DNA of 64,000 nt from Candidatus Berkiella cookevillensis (GCF_001431315.2 NZ_LKHV02000001.1:1736001-1800000); one strand, 5' to 3'. Shown: positions 28,418 through 38,944, counted from the first letter of the stretch. Program-made: numbers and translations. Notes: generated by a model not told the origin, from the letters alone.

Positions 28418-30982
28418 TTAAGATAAAACAAGCTCATCGTTCTTTACATGCACACGTATCACACTGCCTGCTTGATAATCTCCTCGCAAAATAGCTTGTG
28501 AAAGCGGATTTTCTAGATACTGTCTTAAGGCACGACGCAAAGGTCTTGCACCATATAGTGGGTCATAGCCAATATGTGCAAGCTTATCTAAGGCATCTTC
28601 TTCTACCTCAAGCGATAAACCTATTTCTTGTAAACGTTCTCGTATCTCTGCCAATTGTATTTTTAAAATGTCATGAATATGCGTTTGATTCAATGCATGG
28701 AATACAATAGTTTCATCAATACGATTAATGAATTCTGGTTTAAAATAATCGCCTAATAAACCTGTCACTTCCTTTTTCATTTCTTCATAAGGCTGACCAG
28801 ACATGACTTGGATACGTTCTGCACCAATATTAGAGGTCATGACAATAACACAGTTTCTAAAATCAACGGTTCTACCTTGCGAATCAGTTAAACGTCCTTC
28901 ATCAAGTAATTGCAGTAAAATATTGAAAACATCAACATGTGCTTTCTCAATTTCATCTAACAAAATAATACTATAGGGTCTGCGTCTTACCGCTTCGGTT
29001 AAATAACCTCCCTCTTCATATCCAACATACCCCGGAGGTGCACCAATTAAGCGCGATACAGAATGTTTCTCCATAAATTCAGACATATCAATCCGCACTA
29101 AAGCTGATTGCGTATCAAATAAAAACTCTGCCAATGATTTACACAATGCCGTCTTACCAACCCCCGTTGGCCCTAAAAACAAAAATGAACCCACAGGTGT
29201 ATGCGGAGAAGCAAGACCTGCCCGAGAGCGCCGTATTGCATTGGCAATGGCACTGATGGCTTCTTTTTGTCCGACAATATTTTTAGCTATTTCTTCTTCC
29301 ATTCTGAGCAATTTTTGTTTTTCGCCTTCCAGCATTCTGCTAACAGGTATGCCAGTCCATTTAGCAACAACCTCAGCAATTTCTTCTTCTCCTACTTTGT
29401 TACGCAATAAGGTAGCACCCTGTGCTTCTACTTCACTGGCCTTTTGTAATTGCTTTTCAAGTTCAGGAATTTTACCGTATTGTAACTCTGACATACGACC
29501 TAAATCACCGGCACGTCTTGCGGCTTCATAATCATTTCTCGCTCTTTCCAAAGCTTCCTTAATATTTTTCGCACCATGTAATGTTGCTTTTTCTGCTTGC
29601 CAAACTTCTTCTAAATCAGCATATTCCTTCTCAATACGATGAATATCCTGCTCCAAGTTTTTCAATCTTTCTTTGGATGCTTGGTCTTGCTCTTTTTTAA
29701 GCGCCTCGCGCTCCATTTTGTACTGAATCAATTTGCGTTCAAGTTTGTCCAAAGGTTCAGGCTTTGAATCAATCGCCATACGAATGCGGCTAGCGGCCTC
29801 ATCAATTAAGTCAATGGCTTTATCTGGTAACTGTCTATCCGTAATATAACGTTGTGACAAATTGGCTGCGGCTATGATAGCTGGATCCGTTATTTCCACA
29901 CCATGATGAATTTCATAGCGCTCTTTTAAGCCACGCAAAATTGCAATGGTGTCTTCAATGGATGGCTGCCCAACAAAAACTTTTTGAAATCGTCTCTCAA
30001 GTGCTGCATCTTTTTCAATGAACTTACGATATTCATCTAATGTAGTCGCACCCACGCAATGTAATTCGCCTCTGGCAAGTGCTGGCTTTAACATATTACC
30101 GGCGTCCATTGCACCTTCTGCCTTACCTGCGCCAACCATTGTGTGAATCTCATCAATAAAGAGAATGATCTCACCTTCTTGCTTTGAGAGATCTTTTAAT
30201 ACTCCCTTTAAACGCTCTTCAAATTCACCTCTAAATTTTGCGCCTGCAATCAACGCCCCCATGTCCAGCATTAAAACGCGTTTGCCTTTTAAACCTTCAG
30301 GTACTTCATGATTCACGATGCGTTGCGCCAAACCTTCTGCAATAGCCGTTTTACCAACCCCTGGCTCACCGATTAATACAGGATTGTTCTTAGTACGACG
30401 CTGTAGAACCTGAATTGTTCGTCGTATTTCTTCATCACGGCCAATGACAGGATCTAATTTTCCTTGCTCCGCACGTTCTGTCAGATCAATGGTAAATTTT
30501 TCTAATGCCTGCCTTTGATTTTCAGCATTTTCATCATTAACGGCTTCGCCACCTCGTGTTTCATCAATGGCTTGCGTTAGTTTTTCTTTGCTCGTACCTG
30601 CGTTTTTTAATATTTTTGCAGCACTATCGCTACTGTCAATGAGGGCAAGCAAAAACAATTCACTTGCAATGAAACTATCTTTTTTGGCTTTGGCTAATTT
30701 CTCTGCTTGTAGCAGTAACTTATGTAATTCAGGAGAAAGTCTTGGATCTTCAGCACCCTCTTGCAATACTGAAAGCTGATCCAGTGCCTGACTGACATCT
30801 GAACGTAACTTATCAATATTCACACCCGCTTTTTGCAAAATAGGTCGTGCGGTGCCCCCAGATTGATCGAGCATTGCTGATAATAAATGAATAGGTTCAA
30901 TCAATGAATGTGAGCGGTTAACGGCTAATGAATGTGATTCATTGATGGCTTGTTGAAATTTATTGGTTAACTTGTCTAACAT
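28418..30982 (-). CDS. clpB: ATP-dependent disaggregase ClpB
   Basis: Hexameric AAA+ chaperone that resolves protein aggregates with DnaK. The 854 residues contain the Clp N-domain repeats (1-145), NBD1 with Walker A GEPGVGKT near 206 and Walker [15 protein letters not shown], the long coiled-coil middle domain (about 405-525) that binds DnaK, and NBD2 with Walker A GPTGVGKT near 604. No ClpP-binding IGF loop is expected or seen. The cluster bamD / rluD-pgeF-clpB is the same as in E. coli. A heat-shock promoter was not identified. Confidence 0.97.
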   Translation of the reverse strand: MLDKLTNKFQQAINESHSLAVNRSHSLIEPIHLLSAMLDQSGGTARPILQKAGVNIDKLRSDVSQALDQLSVLQEGAEDPRLSPELHKLLLQAEKLAKAKKDSFIASELFLLALIDSSDSAAKILKNAGTSKEKLTQAIDETRGGEAVNDENAENQRQALEKFTIDLTERAEQGKLDPVIGRDEEIRRTIQVLQRRTKNNPVLIGEPGVGKTAIAEGLAQRIVNHEVPEGLKGKRVLMLDMGALIAGAKFRGEFEERLKGVLKDLSKQEGEIILFIDEIHTMVGAGKAEGAMDAGNMLKPALARGELHCVGATTLDEYRKFIEKDAALERRFQKVFVGQPSIEDTIAILRGLKERYEIHHGVEITDPAIIAAANLSQRYITDRQLPDKAIDLIDEAASRIRMAIDSKPEPLDKLERKLIQYKMEREALKKEQDQASKERLKNLEQDIHRIEKEYADLEEVWQAEKATLHGAKNIKEALERARNDYEAARRAGDLGRMSELQYGKIPELEKQLQKASEVEAQGATLLRNKVGEEEIAEVVAKWTGIPVSRMLEGEKQKLLRMEEEIAKNIVGQKEAISAIANAIRRSRAGLASPHTPVGSFLFLGPTGVGKTALCKSLAEFLFDTQSALVRIDMSEFMEKHSVSRLIGAPPGYVGYEEGGYLTEAVRRRPYSIILLDEIEKAHVDVFNILLQLLDEGRLTDSQGRTVDFRNCVIVMTSNIGAERIQVMSGQPYEEMKKEVTGLLGDYFKPEFINRIDETIVFHALNQTHIHDILKIQLAEIRERLQEIGLSLEVEEDALDKLAHIGYDPLYGARPLRRALRQYLENPLSQAILRGDYQAGSVIRVHVKNDELVLS

Positions 30983-31167
30983 GCATATTTCCTTAGATTA
31001 TATTCATTACATGTCAACTTTAAGCGCTCTTGTTGTAATCTGAGACGCGCAAGTGAGCCTTTTTAAGAAAGCCCACCGCTGTAAAATCTAAACCCCAAGT
31101 GCTCTGACATATATTCTTGATTACATAATGGGGATTCACAATCAAAATTAAAGAGCTATATACCCGC

Positions 31168-31280
31168 AAGGTGCACAATGTAGGGTAGGCGAGCAACCTT
31201 CATGTATATATTATATTAGTACATGAAGGTTGCGAGATAACAAAGACAACACCCCTTAAAGTTTATGGGCGAAGACTAGG
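31168..31280. repeat. Palindromic element, family B, copy 1
   Basis: Located between clpB and pgeF and overlapping the last codons of pgeF. Its core is a hairpin in which AACCTTCATGTA is inverted as TACATGAAGGTT. In reverse complement it matches the element at 38219-38340 over its length: AGGGGTGTTGTCTT, the TCATGTACTAAT core, TTGCTCG and CATTGTGC. It shares blocks with family A, so both may have a common origin. Confidence 0.75.
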
Positions 31281-32015
31281 AGATAATGTAATAACAGTTG
31301 CCATACGCCCTGTTATTTTTTCCTTTCGATAAGAATAAAAATGCTTTGTATCTGTGTAGGTACAGTAATCCCCACCAAAAATATGATCAATCCCTAATTT
31401 ATAAAGTCTTATTTTGGCAAGGGCATAAATATCTGCAAGCCATTTACCCGGCCTTTTCAATCGTTCAAAGGCTTGGTTTGCAGCATAATCTTGTTGTACA
31501 AATAAATCATAGACATCTCTACCCACTTCAAAAGCACGAGGTCCAATTGCAGGGCCAAACCAAGCGAGCAACTCACCATTGGCATGAGGTTTAATTTGTT
31601 CAATCGCACGCTCAATAATGCCTTTAGCAATGCCTTGCCATCCACAATGAATAGCAGCAACTAAGCTACCAGCCGTATCACATAAGAGTAAGGGTAAACA
31701 ATCCGCAGTCATGACAATGCAAGAAAGTCCTGCTTTTCGTGTCCAAATACCATCTGCATCTAGATAGTTTGCATTGGGTCTGGTTAATTCAATTACGCGA
31801 TCACTGTGCGTTTGATTTAACCATGTTAATTTAGGGTTCAAATTGAATTTTTGTTGTAATCTCAAACGATTGAGTGTCACATTCACGACGTCTTCACCAA
31901 CATGATGCGCTAAATTGCATTTATCGTATGGTTTACGGCTTAAGCCCATTTCTCGCGTTGTAGTAAAAGCGCTAACCCAATTCGGAGCTGGCCAATTTGG
32001 TGTGATGACATTCAT
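31263..32015 (-). CDS. pgeF: Purine nucleoside phosphorylase / polyphenol-oxidase-like YfiH protein
   Basis: Multicopper-oxidase-like (DUF152) family; members have purine nucleoside phosphorylase/adenosine deaminase activity or act as the peptidoglycan editing factor. Family motifs seen are LNQTHSDRVIEL (64-75), MTADCLPLLLCD (100-111) and AAIHCGWQGIAKGI (119-132), which hold the zinc-binding His/Cys residues. It overlaps rluD by 44 bp and is cotranscribed with it. The final residues (PSLRP) lie in a dispersed repeat, suggesting that the original C-terminus was slightly altered. Confidence 0.93.
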   Translation of the reverse strand: MNVITPNWPAPNWVSAFTTTREMGLSRKPYDKCNLAHHVGEDVVNVTLNRLRLQQKFNLNPKLTWLNQTHSDRVIELTRPNANYLDADGIWTRKAGLSCIVMTADCLPLLLCDTAGSLVAAIHCGWQGIAKGIIERAIEQIKPHANGELLAWFGPAIGPRAFEVGRDVYDLFVQQDYAANQAFERLKRPGKWLADIYALAKIRLYKLGIDHIFGGDYCTYTDTKHFYSYRKEKITGRMATVITLSPSLRP

Positions 32016-32943
32016 CTCCTAACTCCTTAAGCATTGTTTTTATATCTTCTGGAATGGGAAGCTCCCACGCCATGGCTTCTTGTGTTGCTGGATGTGTTAG
32101 TCCTAAATAATAAGCATGTAAAGCCGGTCTTGGAAAGGCTTTAATTTTATTTCTGAGATCTTCGCTTAGATTAGGCGCCAATATGCCTCTGGCTTTATAG
32201 AGTGGATCACCAATGAGTGGATGACCAACATGTGAAAAATGCACGCGAATTTGGTGTGTTCTGCCTGTTTCTAATTTAACATTGAGCAGCGTATACCCCT
32301 TGAAGCGCTTAGCTACTTTGTAATGAGTAACAGCGGGTTTACCGTTGCCTGCAACTGTCATTTTAAGACGATTTTGTCGACTACGCCCCATAGGATAAGA
32401 AAGGGTTCCACCGCTGATCAATTCGCCTTTTACCAAAGCATAGTAATGTCGACTTAATTTTCTATCTTTTAAATCGGCAACAAGCTGATGGTAGGCAAGC
32501 TGACTTCTTGCTACAACCATGAGACCTGTCGTGTCTTTATCTAAACGATGAACAATGCCTGCGCGTGGCAATAGTTTTAATTCAGGATAATGAAACAACA
32601 GTGCATTAAGCAAAGTTCCTTCCCAATTCCCTGCGCCTGGGTGTACGACACAGCCTTTGGGCTTATGGATAACGATAATGTCTTCATCCGCATAGACAAC
32701 ATTGATGGGCAAATCTTCGGCTTTGTCACTCAATTCAGTTAGCTGAGATTTTATAAAAATTTTTTCAGCGCCTGCAACTTTTTGCTTTGGCATGGCAGAA
32801 GCACCATCTACCAAGACATCTCCTGCGCGAATCCAGTCGGTGATCTTTGAGCGAGAGTGTTCAGGAAAACATTTGGCCAGTGCCGCATCTAATCGCATGC
32901 CTTTGAAATCTATAGGTATTTCTGTTTCAAGCTGAATTTTCAT
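31972..32943 (-). CDS. rluD: 23S rRNA pseudouridine synthase D
   Basis: Makes pseudouridines in helix 69 of 23S rRNA (1911, 1915 and 1917 in E. coli). The 323-residue protein has an N-terminal S4 RNA-binding domain (about 17-65), the catalytic motif HRLDKDTTG with Asp135, and the TGRTHQIRVH motif near 226. The divergent bamD neighbour and the downstream pgeF and clpB keep the gene order of E. coli, which supports RluD rather than RluA or RluC. Confidence 0.94.
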   Translation of the reverse strand: MKIQLETEIPIDFKGMRLDAALAKCFPEHSRSKITDWIRAGDVLVDGASAMPKQKVAGAEKIFIKSQLTELSDKAEDLPINVVYADEDIIVIHKPKGCVVHPGAGNWEGTLLNALLFHYPELKLLPRAGIVHRLDKDTTGLMVVARSQLAYHQLVADLKDRKLSRHYYALVKGELISGGTLSYPMGRSRQNRLKMTVAGNGKPAVTHYKVAKRFKGYTLLNVKLETGRTHQIRVHFSHVGHPLIGDPLYKARGILAPNLSEDLRNKIKAFPRPALHAYYLGLTHPATQEAMAWELPIPEDIKTMLKELGDECHHTKLASSELG

Positions 32944-33479
32944 TTAAAGTTACTTAACCCATTTTTTTGGACATATTGTTTGTTATATATCTTAAATAAT
33001 AACGATGCCCAAATCCACTCCATACGAACCCCACAAGAAGCACACATTTTATTGAAGCTCAGTAATAAGTTTTTACTAAGAATGGATGGAATAGATTATG
33101 TAGAGGCGGAACCTGAGCGCTCCCCCTCAAATTTTTATTCTGAGAAAATCAGATAATATGTCATGCCAGCGAAGGCTGGCATCCAGTAGCCCTGTGGGCT
33201 ACCAGGCGCAAAACGCCTGTGGCTCCCAGATATTTTGCTTCGCAAAATTCTGGGATGACAACCTAGTATAAATTCGTGGGGATTGCTCAGGAGGGCGAAC
33301 CCACTGTGTCCGTCCTGAAATTTGACGACCGGCGCAGAACCCGCCCCTACGAATGAATTGGTTCTTGTGTGGGTGTCCCATAAGCTAGGTTTTACAGCCA
33401 AGTTGGCTTATTGACCTTTTTTGGTTTAATCTTGTGGGCTTGTAAAAATAGTTGTAACCCACACATTATGTATAAAGAA
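32944..33479. other. Gene-free stretch with intergenic repeat sequence
   Basis: About 536 bp between divergent rluD and bamD. From about 33160 to 33400 it is a mosaic of short inverted repeats: GCCAGCGAAGGCTGGC, GTAGCCCTGTGGGCTAC, AGGCGCAAAACGCCT and the pair CCCAGATATTTTG / CAAAATTCTGGG. The minus-strand translation ends in WMPAFAGMT, the familiar spurious product of such repeats in many proteobacterial genomes. No gene is called. The bamD promoter must lie in or after this region. Confidence 0.7.
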
Positions 33480-34235
33480 ATGAAAAAACTTGCCTCATGT
33501 CTGTTAGTTACATTGATACTATCAGGGTGTCATTCTACTTCCAAAGATGAACGTTATAACAGCATGAGTGCCAACGAAATTTATCAGCAAGGTGTAAAAA
33601 ACACGAATAAGAAACGTTTTAAACCAGCTGTCGAAGATTTTGAAGCACTTGAAGCCCGTTACCCCTTTGGTGATTATGCAGATAAGGCTCAGCTTGGCTC
33701 TATCTATGCGCTTTACCTCAATGAAGATTATGCGCAAGCATTACCTGCGACAGATCGCTTTATTCGCATGTATCCACGCCACCCTCATGTAGATTATGCC
33801 TATTACATGAAAGGCTTAATTCACTTCTCCGAAGCCATGGGATTTTTCAGTAAATATTTACCCATGGAACGTGCAGAAAGAGATCCTACACCTGCCAAGA
33901 AGTCTCTCGCATCCTTTGATCATCTTGTTACACATTATCCAAACAGTGTTTATGCGAATAATGCAAAACAACGTATGGTCTACTTGCGTAATTTGATTGC
34001 AGAAAATGAATTATTCGTTGCACGTTTTAACCTCAAGAAAGGTGCTTATTTAGCCGCAGCCAACCGTGCAAACTACATTGTTGTTCATTTTGACAAATCA
34101 CCACAAATTGAGGAAGCACTTGCGATTATGGTACAAGCCTATCGTCGTTTAGAAAGACCTGAGCTTGCCCAAGATGCTTACACTGTATTAAAACAAAATT
34201 TCCCACAATCTGAATTTGTTCAGAAATTAGCATAA
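33480..34235 (+). CDS. bamD: Outer-membrane assembly lipoprotein BamD
   Basis: Essential lipoprotein of the BAM complex that inserts beta-barrel proteins in the outer membrane. The ATG at 33480 gives a lipoprotein signal (MKKLASCLLVTLILSGC) with the lipidated Cys17. The mature part holds TPR-like repeats, including the family segments YQQGVKNTNKKRFKPAVEDF, ALEARYPFGDYADKAQL and YPNSVYANNAKQRM. At 251 residues the length is normal. An earlier in-frame start at 33411 would bury the signal peptide and is rejected. proS follows 15 bp later. Confidence 0.93.
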   Translation: MKKLASCLLVTLILSGCHSTSKDERYNSMSANEIYQQGVKNTNKKRFKPAVEDFEALEARYPFGDYADKAQLGSIYALYLNEDYAQALPATDRFIRMYPRHPHVDYAYYMKGLIHFSEAMGFFSKYLPMERAERDPTPAKKSLASFDHLVTHYPNSVYANNAKQRMVYLRNLIAENELFVARFNLKKGAYLAAANRANYIVVHFDKSPQIEEALAIMVQAYRRLERPELAQDAYTVLKQNFPQSEFVQKLA

Positions 34236-34250
34236 TTAATAAGGTAAAAG

Positions 34251-35963
34251 ATGCGCACGAGTCAGTTACTACTTGCAACCATCAAAGAATCACCTCAAGA
34301 CGCAGAGCTTATCAGTCATCAACTCATGTTTAGGGCTGGTTTAATCCGCAAACTCGCTTCAGGCCTTTATACATGGCTTCCCATGGGGCTGCGGGTTCTC
34401 AGAAAAGTAGAACGTATTGTCCGCGAAGAAATGGATCGCGCCGGTGCACAAGAATTATTGATGCCTGCCGTACAACCTTCTGAACTCTGGCAAGAAACAG
34501 AGCGTTGGGATGCTTTTGGTCCTCAACTCCTAAAAATTACCGACAGACACAAGAGAGAGTATTGTTTCGGCCCGACGCATGAAGAAGTGATCACTGATTT
34601 AATGCGTTCAGAATTAAAGAGCTACAAAGAATTACCCAGTTGCTTTTATCAAATTCAAATGAAATTCAGAGATGAGATCAGACCTCGTTTTGGTGTCATG
34701 CGTGCCCGTGAATTTTTAATGAAAGATGCTTATTCTTTTCATATTGATAAATCTTCTTTGGAAAATACTTATCAAGCAATGTATCAAGCCTATTCTAAAA
34801 TTTTTGAACGTTTAGGTTTAAATTTTAAAGTTGTACTCGCAGATACCGGAGCCATCGGGGGCAGTGTATCCAATGAATTTCATGTACTGGCTTCATCTGG
34901 TGAAGATGCAATTGCTTTTTGCCCCGCATCAGACTATGCCGCAAACGTGGAAACCGCTACAGCCATGTTGCCCAATACAGCACGCGCAGATGCAAAAGAA
35001 ACATTGAGAATCGTTGAAACACCCAATATTCGTTCTGTCGAAGACCAAGCCAAGCATATGGGTTTAGCGACAAAGCAAATTGTAAAAACGCTTTTAGTTC
35101 AAGGCAAAGATTCGCCCGTCGTGGCTCTTTTGTTAAGAGGTGATGATACGCTCAATGCCATTAAAGCGGAAAAGTTACCAGAAGTATTCTCACCGCTTAC
35201 GCTGGTAGATGAAGAAACCGTACAATCTGTTTGCAAGTGCCAACCTGGTTTTGTTGGCCCCTTTGAGCTCAATATTCCAATCATTGCGGATCATGCTGTC
35301 TTGAATCTGTCTGACTTCTCTTGTGGCGCTAACCAAAATGACAAGCATTATTGTGGTGTCAATTGGAATCGTGATCTCCCCTTACCCACAAACGTTGCAG
35401 ATTTAAGAACCGTCAAAGAAGGTGATTTAAGTCCTGATGGCAAAGGCTCTTTGGAAATCTGTCGAGGAATTGAAGTAGGTCATATTTTCCAGCTTGGCAA
35501 TAAGTATAGTCAAGCAATGAATGCAACCGTTCTGGATGATAAAGGACAACGCATTGTCATGGAAATGGGCTGTTACGGCATTGGAGTATCTCGAATCGTT
35601 GCAGCGGCTATTGAGCAAAATTATGATGAAAAGGGCATTATGTGGCCAACCCCCATGGCTCCCTTTCATATTAATTTGATTCCCTTACACTACCATAAAT
35701 CTTATCGTGTGAAAGAAACGACGGATAAACTCTATCAAGAACTACAGCAACATGGCTTTGAAGTTTTGATGGACGACAGAAATGAAAGACCCGGACGCAT
35801 GTTTGCAGAAAGCGATTTGATTGGTATTCCACATCGATTAGTCTTGAGTGAACGTGCTTTAGATGAAAATAAGATTGAATATAAAAACCGCAGAGAAAGT
35901 GATAATCAAATGATTGATTTTGATCAATTAATTGCGTTTTTGAAAGAAAAGGTTAAAGTATAA
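34251..35963 (+). CDS. proS: Prolyl-tRNA synthetase
   Basis: Class II synthetase, 570 residues, bacterial type with the INS editing domain between motifs 2 and 3. Seen are [20 protein letters not shown] at the N-terminus, the motif 2 region [20 protein letters not shown], the insertion around residues 225-405 with [11 protein letters not shown], and motif 3 in [20 protein letters not shown]. The anticodon domain ([20 protein letters not shown]) closes the protein. It is likely transcribed with bamD; a long hairpin follows. Confidence 0.97.
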   Translation: MRTSQLLLATIKESPQDAELISHQLMFRAGLIRKLASGLYTWLPMGLRVLRKVERIVREEMDRAGAQELLMPAVQPSELWQETERWDAFGPQLLKITDRHKREYCFGPTHEEVITDLMRSELKSYKELPSCFYQIQMKFRDEIRPRFGVMRAREFLMKDAYSFHIDKSSLENTYQAMYQAYSKIFERLGLNFKVVLADTGAIGGSVSNEFHVLASSGEDAIAFCPASDYAANVETATAMLPNTARADAKETLRIVETPNIRSVEDQAKHMGLATKQIVKTLLVQGKDSPVVALLLRGDDTLNAIKAEKLPEVFSPLTLVDEETVQSVCKCQPGFVGPFELNIPIIADHAVLNLSDFSCGANQNDKHYCGVNWNRDLPLPTNVADLRTVKEGDLSPDGKGSLEICRGIEVGHIFQLGNKYSQAMNATVLDDKGQRIVMEMGCYGIGVSRIVAAAIEQNYDEKGIMWPTPMAPFHINLIPLHYHKSYRVKETTDKLYQELQQHGFEVLMDDRNERPGRMFAESDLIGIPHRLVLSERALDENKIEYKNRRESDNQMIDFDQLIAFLKEKVKV

Positions 35964-35971
35964 CTTGCTCT

Positions 35972-36042
35972 GTAGGGGACGACCATTGTGTCGTCCCGCT
36001 TGTTCTCAGGTTATTCGAGACGACACAATGGTCGTCCCCTAC
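35972..36042. terminator. Perfect 24-bp inverted repeat between convergent genes
   Basis: The arms 35972-35995 and 36019-36042 are exact reverse complements (start GTAGGGGACGACCATTGTG) separated by 23 bp. It begins nine bases after the proS stop and lies before the end of the convergent OmpA-domain gene. It could act as a bidirectional terminator, although no T-tract follows. The same kind of sequence is also a common dispersed repeat. Confidence 0.7.
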
Positions 36043-36090
36043 AAAGATCCTTTCTTTTACAAAAAAACATCCATGAAGAACACGAAGCGT

Positions 36091-36666
36091 TTAAGCGATG
36101 CCTTCATCTGTTTCAAAAGATACAACCGCTCTACGATTCTGCGCTAAAGCATCAGGACTTGATTTTGTATTCACAAGCTTTTCTTCGCCATAGCTTTTTA
36201 CTTTAATTTGAGATTCTTTAACGCCCTGCGTTCTTAAGTATTCAGCTACGGCTTCAGCACGACGCATACCAAGTGCTAAATTATACTCAGCTTTACCTTT
36301 TGGATCGGTATAACCTTCAACATTGATTTTTGCAGAAGGATTTTTTGCTAAATATTGTGCAAACTGATCCAATTCTGTTTTTGCATGTTCATTTAAAGCA
36401 GCGCTATCATGTTTGAAATGGTAGGTGCTTGAAACAATGTGCTGTTGATTCTTATCTTGATTTTCTTGCGCGTTTTTTGCTTCATCCGATGCTTTGTTAA
36501 CAGCAAGTGTTTCAGCATCAACGTTAGCATTAACAAATGCAACTTGATTTGTATGATTGTGATCAAAAGAAGCTTGGTAATTATGATTATATGTGCCACA
36601 CCCAACCAATGCAAAACTGCAACTTAATGCAACAATAGCAGCTTTTACTAAAGTTCCGTTACTCAT
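36091..36666 (-). CDS. OmpA-domain (Pal-like) outer-membrane lipoprotein
   Basis: A 191-residue lipoprotein: signal MSNGTLVKAAIVALSCSFAL followed by the lipobox LVGC (Cys23), then a Gln/Asn/Lys-rich linker to about residue 85. The C-terminal OmpA/MotB peptidoglycan-binding domain has VEGYTDPKGKAEYNLALGMR and RRAEAVAEYLRTQGV, with the Asp and Arg that hold diaminopimelate. It anchors outer membrane to peptidoglycan. No tol genes are adjacent, so it is probably not Pal itself. Confidence 0.88.
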   Translation of the reverse strand: MSNGTLVKAAIVALSCSFALVGCGTYNHNYQASFDHNHTNQVAFVNANVDAETLAVNKASDEAKNAQENQDKNQQHIVSSTYHFKHDSAALNEHAKTELDQFAQYLAKNPSAKINVEGYTDPKGKAEYNLALGMRRAEAVAEYLRTQGVKESQIKVKSYGEEKLVNTKSSPDALAQNRRAVVSFETDEGIA

Positions 36667-36801
36667 TATTATTTTCCTAATTATAGATTATCAGATAAGA
36701 AAAAAGGCAACATACCGATAAATTAATGAGAATGCAAGCAGCTCAGCGCGCACTTTAATTCAAAATCATCGTAAAAATAAAGGTTTAAAGGCATGCTATT
36801 T

Positions 36802-37086
36802 TTAAAAGCGAATACTAAAATCTTGATAGACCTCTAAGTCATGCTCATTCACTTTAACATCCGTTACATTTGCAGCATCAGATCCGAGCCACAACCAGTC
36901 GCAGAGAGATTGCACGGCATCCTCATCACCGCAAATAACGCACTCAACGCTACCGTTTGGTAAATTGCGTACCCAACCGGTAAGCCCTAATGCTTTTGCT
37001 TTTTCTTGGGTTGTCTGGCGGTAAAACACCCCCTGCACTTTCCCTGTAATTAAACAATGTTTGCAAATTTTCACGTCAATTTCCAA
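36802..37086 (-). CDS. acyP: Acylphosphatase
   Basis: Small cytosolic enzyme that hydrolyses acyl phosphates. The 94-residue protein has the signature GKVQGVFYRQTTQEKAKALG with catalytic Arg23 and GWVRNLPNGSVE with Asn41, both at the standard family positions. Complete and apparently active. Confidence 0.95.
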   Translation of the reverse strand: MEIDVKICKHCLITGKVQGVFYRQTTQEKAKALGLTGWVRNLPNGSVECVICGDEDAVQSLCDWLWLGSDAANVTDVKVNEHDLEVYQDFSIRF

Positions 37087-37197
37087 ATGTTAAAGAAGTT
37101 ATTATGTTAGTTTTCACAAACACACGCTGTATGTAGAAATTTAATTAACTAGGATGTAAGATAGTTCATCTTAAATTTACGCATGCTTAGGTTAAGA

Positions 37198-37548
37198 ATG
37201 CAAGTCACTTTGTACCATAATCCACGCTGTTCAAAATCACGACAAGCGCTTGAAATTTTGAACAATATGTCTGTAAATCTGACGATAGTTGAATATCTTA
37301 AGACACCACCTTCTGTTTTAGAACTTAAGAAAATAATTATGCTATTAGGTGGTGAAGCAAGAACCTTGCTTCGCGTTAAAGAGGATAAATATTCAGAGTT
37401 AAAGTTGAACAACCCATCACTGACAGAAGAACAGCTAATTAATGCGATGCACCATTACCCAATCTTAATCGAACGCCCTATTGTGATCACTGATAAGCTA
37501 GCAATCATTGCACGCCCCCCTGAAAAAATTTTGGAAATATTAAAATAA
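37198..37548 (+). CDS. ArsC/Spx-family glutaredoxin-type arsenate reductase-like protein
   Basis: The ATG at 37198 (MQVTLYHNPRCSKSRQALE) is preferred over 37183 because AGG lies upstream of it. The 116-residue protein has the active-site CSKSR with Cys11 and the C-terminal RPIVITDKLAIIARPPE, as in the ArsC/YfgD branch. No other ars genes are nearby, so arsenate may not be the physiological substrate. Its stop and the wrbA start overlap as TAATG. Confidence 0.88.
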   Translation: MQVTLYHNPRCSKSRQALEILNNMSVNLTIVEYLKTPPSVLELKKIIMLLGGEARTLLRVKEDKYSELKLNNPSLTEEQLINAMHHYPILIERPIVITDKLAIIARPPEKILEILK

Positions 37549-38153
37549 TGAATACAAAAACATCTATTCTCATTTTATATTACAGCAGCCAAGGCGCTAC
37601 ACAAAAAATGGCAGAACTGATTGCCTTAGGTGTTGAAAGCATTAGCAACGTGACAGCCAAACTTCGAACAGTGCCCAGTTTGCATCAATCACAAACACCA
37701 AATACCGCTTCTTCGCTGATGGTGACACGAGATGATCTCCTCAGCTGCTCAGGCTTGATACTGGGTAGCCCCACTCGTTTTGGAAATATATCAGCTAATA
37801 TACAACACTTTTTAGAATCTACTTTAGACATTTGGCTTTCAGGACAACTCATTGGCAAGCCAGCCGGTGTCTTTACATCGAGCAGCACGCTACATGGCGG
37901 GCAAGAAAGTACGCTACTCAGCCTGTTACTCCCACTCTTGCACCATGGCATGATCGTCACAGGTTTACCCTATCATCATCCTGAGTTACATCGCACCCAA
38001 ACTGGGGGCAGCCCTTATGGACCCAGCCATGTAGCAGGCACACAGGGCGATCAGCCTATCAGCAAAGATGAGCGAGCACTTTGCATGGCTTTTGGTAAAC
38101 GTATAGCAACGATAGCCATGCGCTTAAATTCTCAAGAAGGATCTCATACTTAA
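37548..38153 (+). CDS. wrbA: NAD(P)H:quinone oxidoreductase, WrbA family
   Basis: Flavodoxin-like FMN enzyme, 201 residues, that reduces quinones by two electrons. The FMN phosphate loop is YYSSQGATQKMAELI (11-25), and the family segments LILGSPTRFGNISANIQHFL, FTSSSTLHGGQESTLLS and GGSPYGPSHVAG are present. It starts in the stop codon of the ArsC-like gene, so the two are translationally coupled. Confidence 0.92.
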   Translation: MNTKTSILILYYSSQGATQKMAELIALGVESISNVTAKLRTVPSLHQSQTPNTASSLMVTRDDLLSCSGLILGSPTRFGNISANIQHFLESTLDIWLSGQLIGKPAGVFTSSSTLHGGQESTLLSLLLPLLHHGMIVTGLPYHHPELHRTQTGGSPYGPSHVAGTQGDQPISKDERALCMAFGKRIATIAMRLNSQEGSHT

Positions 38154-38218
38154 AAATACTACCATCTGTCTAAAATTGCTTGTTGAATGCTAAAGAACCC
38201 CCTAGAATTTTCAACCTA

Positions 38219-38340
38219 TAGTCTTCGCACATGAGCTTTTAGGGGTGTTGTCTTCGCCCTCTCGCAATCCTCATGTACTAATTGTACACTCCGGTTGCTC
38301 GAGGCTTGACGCCTACCCAACATTGTGCCCCTCGCGGGTA
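38219..38340. repeat. Palindromic element, family B, copy 2
   Basis: Element with the blocks AGGGGTGTTGTCTTCG, CTCATGTACTAATTG, TGTACACTCCGGTTGCTCG and CCAACATTGTGCCCC. It is the reverse-complement relative of 31168-31280 and shares TGTACACTCC and TTGCTCGA with family A. The outermost flanks GCACATGAG and CTCATGTGC are themselves inverted repeats. Confidence 0.7.
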
Positions 38341-38396
38341 AAACTCATGTGCTGTGACTATTATTAGGTTTTTAATATTTTTAAAGGTTGCGATTC

Positions 38397-38807
38397 ATGA
38401 ATTTCAAAACACATGCTGCTGTCGTTGGTGCTACTACCGTTGCTTGGACTGTCGCAGCTATTTATTTAAGCCCTGCTGTACTTACCGTGGGTGAAATTGC
38501 CCTAACAACAAGTATTGCCGCCGTTGAATGTACAATTGCATGGGGTCTATTTCTTGGAACCAAAGAATTAGTCAAAGCCGGATTTAATCGTGCCGCAGAG
38601 AAGGCAGCTACCCTCGATGGTTCTAGCTTATCGGCAGGCGCAACTTATGTAAAAGAGAGTGCCTCAAGCGCTTATACTTCTACAAGTCGCTTTTTTGGTA
38701 ATTTATGGAATCGTCAACAACAGCCAGCAGCAGCTAATGATTTACCAGAGCCCACTATAGAAACTTCGCCAAAGCCTTCTAGCTCACGCAAAGCAAAGAA
38801 AAAATAG
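38397..38807 (+). CDS. Small hypothetical membrane protein
   Basis: The 136-residue protein from the ATG at 38397 (AAAGG upstream) has two hydrophobic segments (about 8-28 and 34-58) and a Ser/Ala-rich, then Pro/Lys-rich C-terminus ending SSSRKAKKK. No family is recognised. It is followed by a clear terminator, so it is its own transcription unit. It could be a membrane-associated or secreted small protein; no basis for more. Confidence 0.6.
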   Translation: MNFKTHAAVVGATTVAWTVAAIYLSPAVLTVGEIALTTSIAAVECTIAWGLFLGTKELVKAGFNRAAEKAATLDGSSLSAGATYVKESASSAYTSTSRFFGNLWNRQQQPAAANDLPEPTIETSPKPSSSRKAKKK

Positions 38808-38820
38808 TGTATTTGCACAA

Positions 38821-38847
38821 AAAGGAACCGTTTGGTTCCTTTTTTTT
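38821..38847 (+). terminator. Rho-independent terminator
   Basis: The stem AAGGAACC / GGTTCCTT with a short loop is followed by a run of eight T. It lies 13 bases after the preceding hypothetical gene. Confidence 0.9.
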
Positions 38848-38944
38848 GACACTTATCTGAATCAAATAGCACTTTCCCCGCATTTTTTATAAGCTAACTA
38901 CATCAGCAGAAAACATACAATTTAAATATCTGGGGAGCTTATAT

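Noticed and set aside
28498-30779. Several plus-strand frames inside clpB
   Set aside because: They are antisense shadows of a conserved gene, with no ribosome binding sites or known domains.
33135-33401. Minus-strand frame of 88 codons ending in WMPAFAGMT-type sequence
   Set aside because: It is a translation of short inverted intergenic repeats, a known source of spurious genes; no ribosome binding site or conserved domain.
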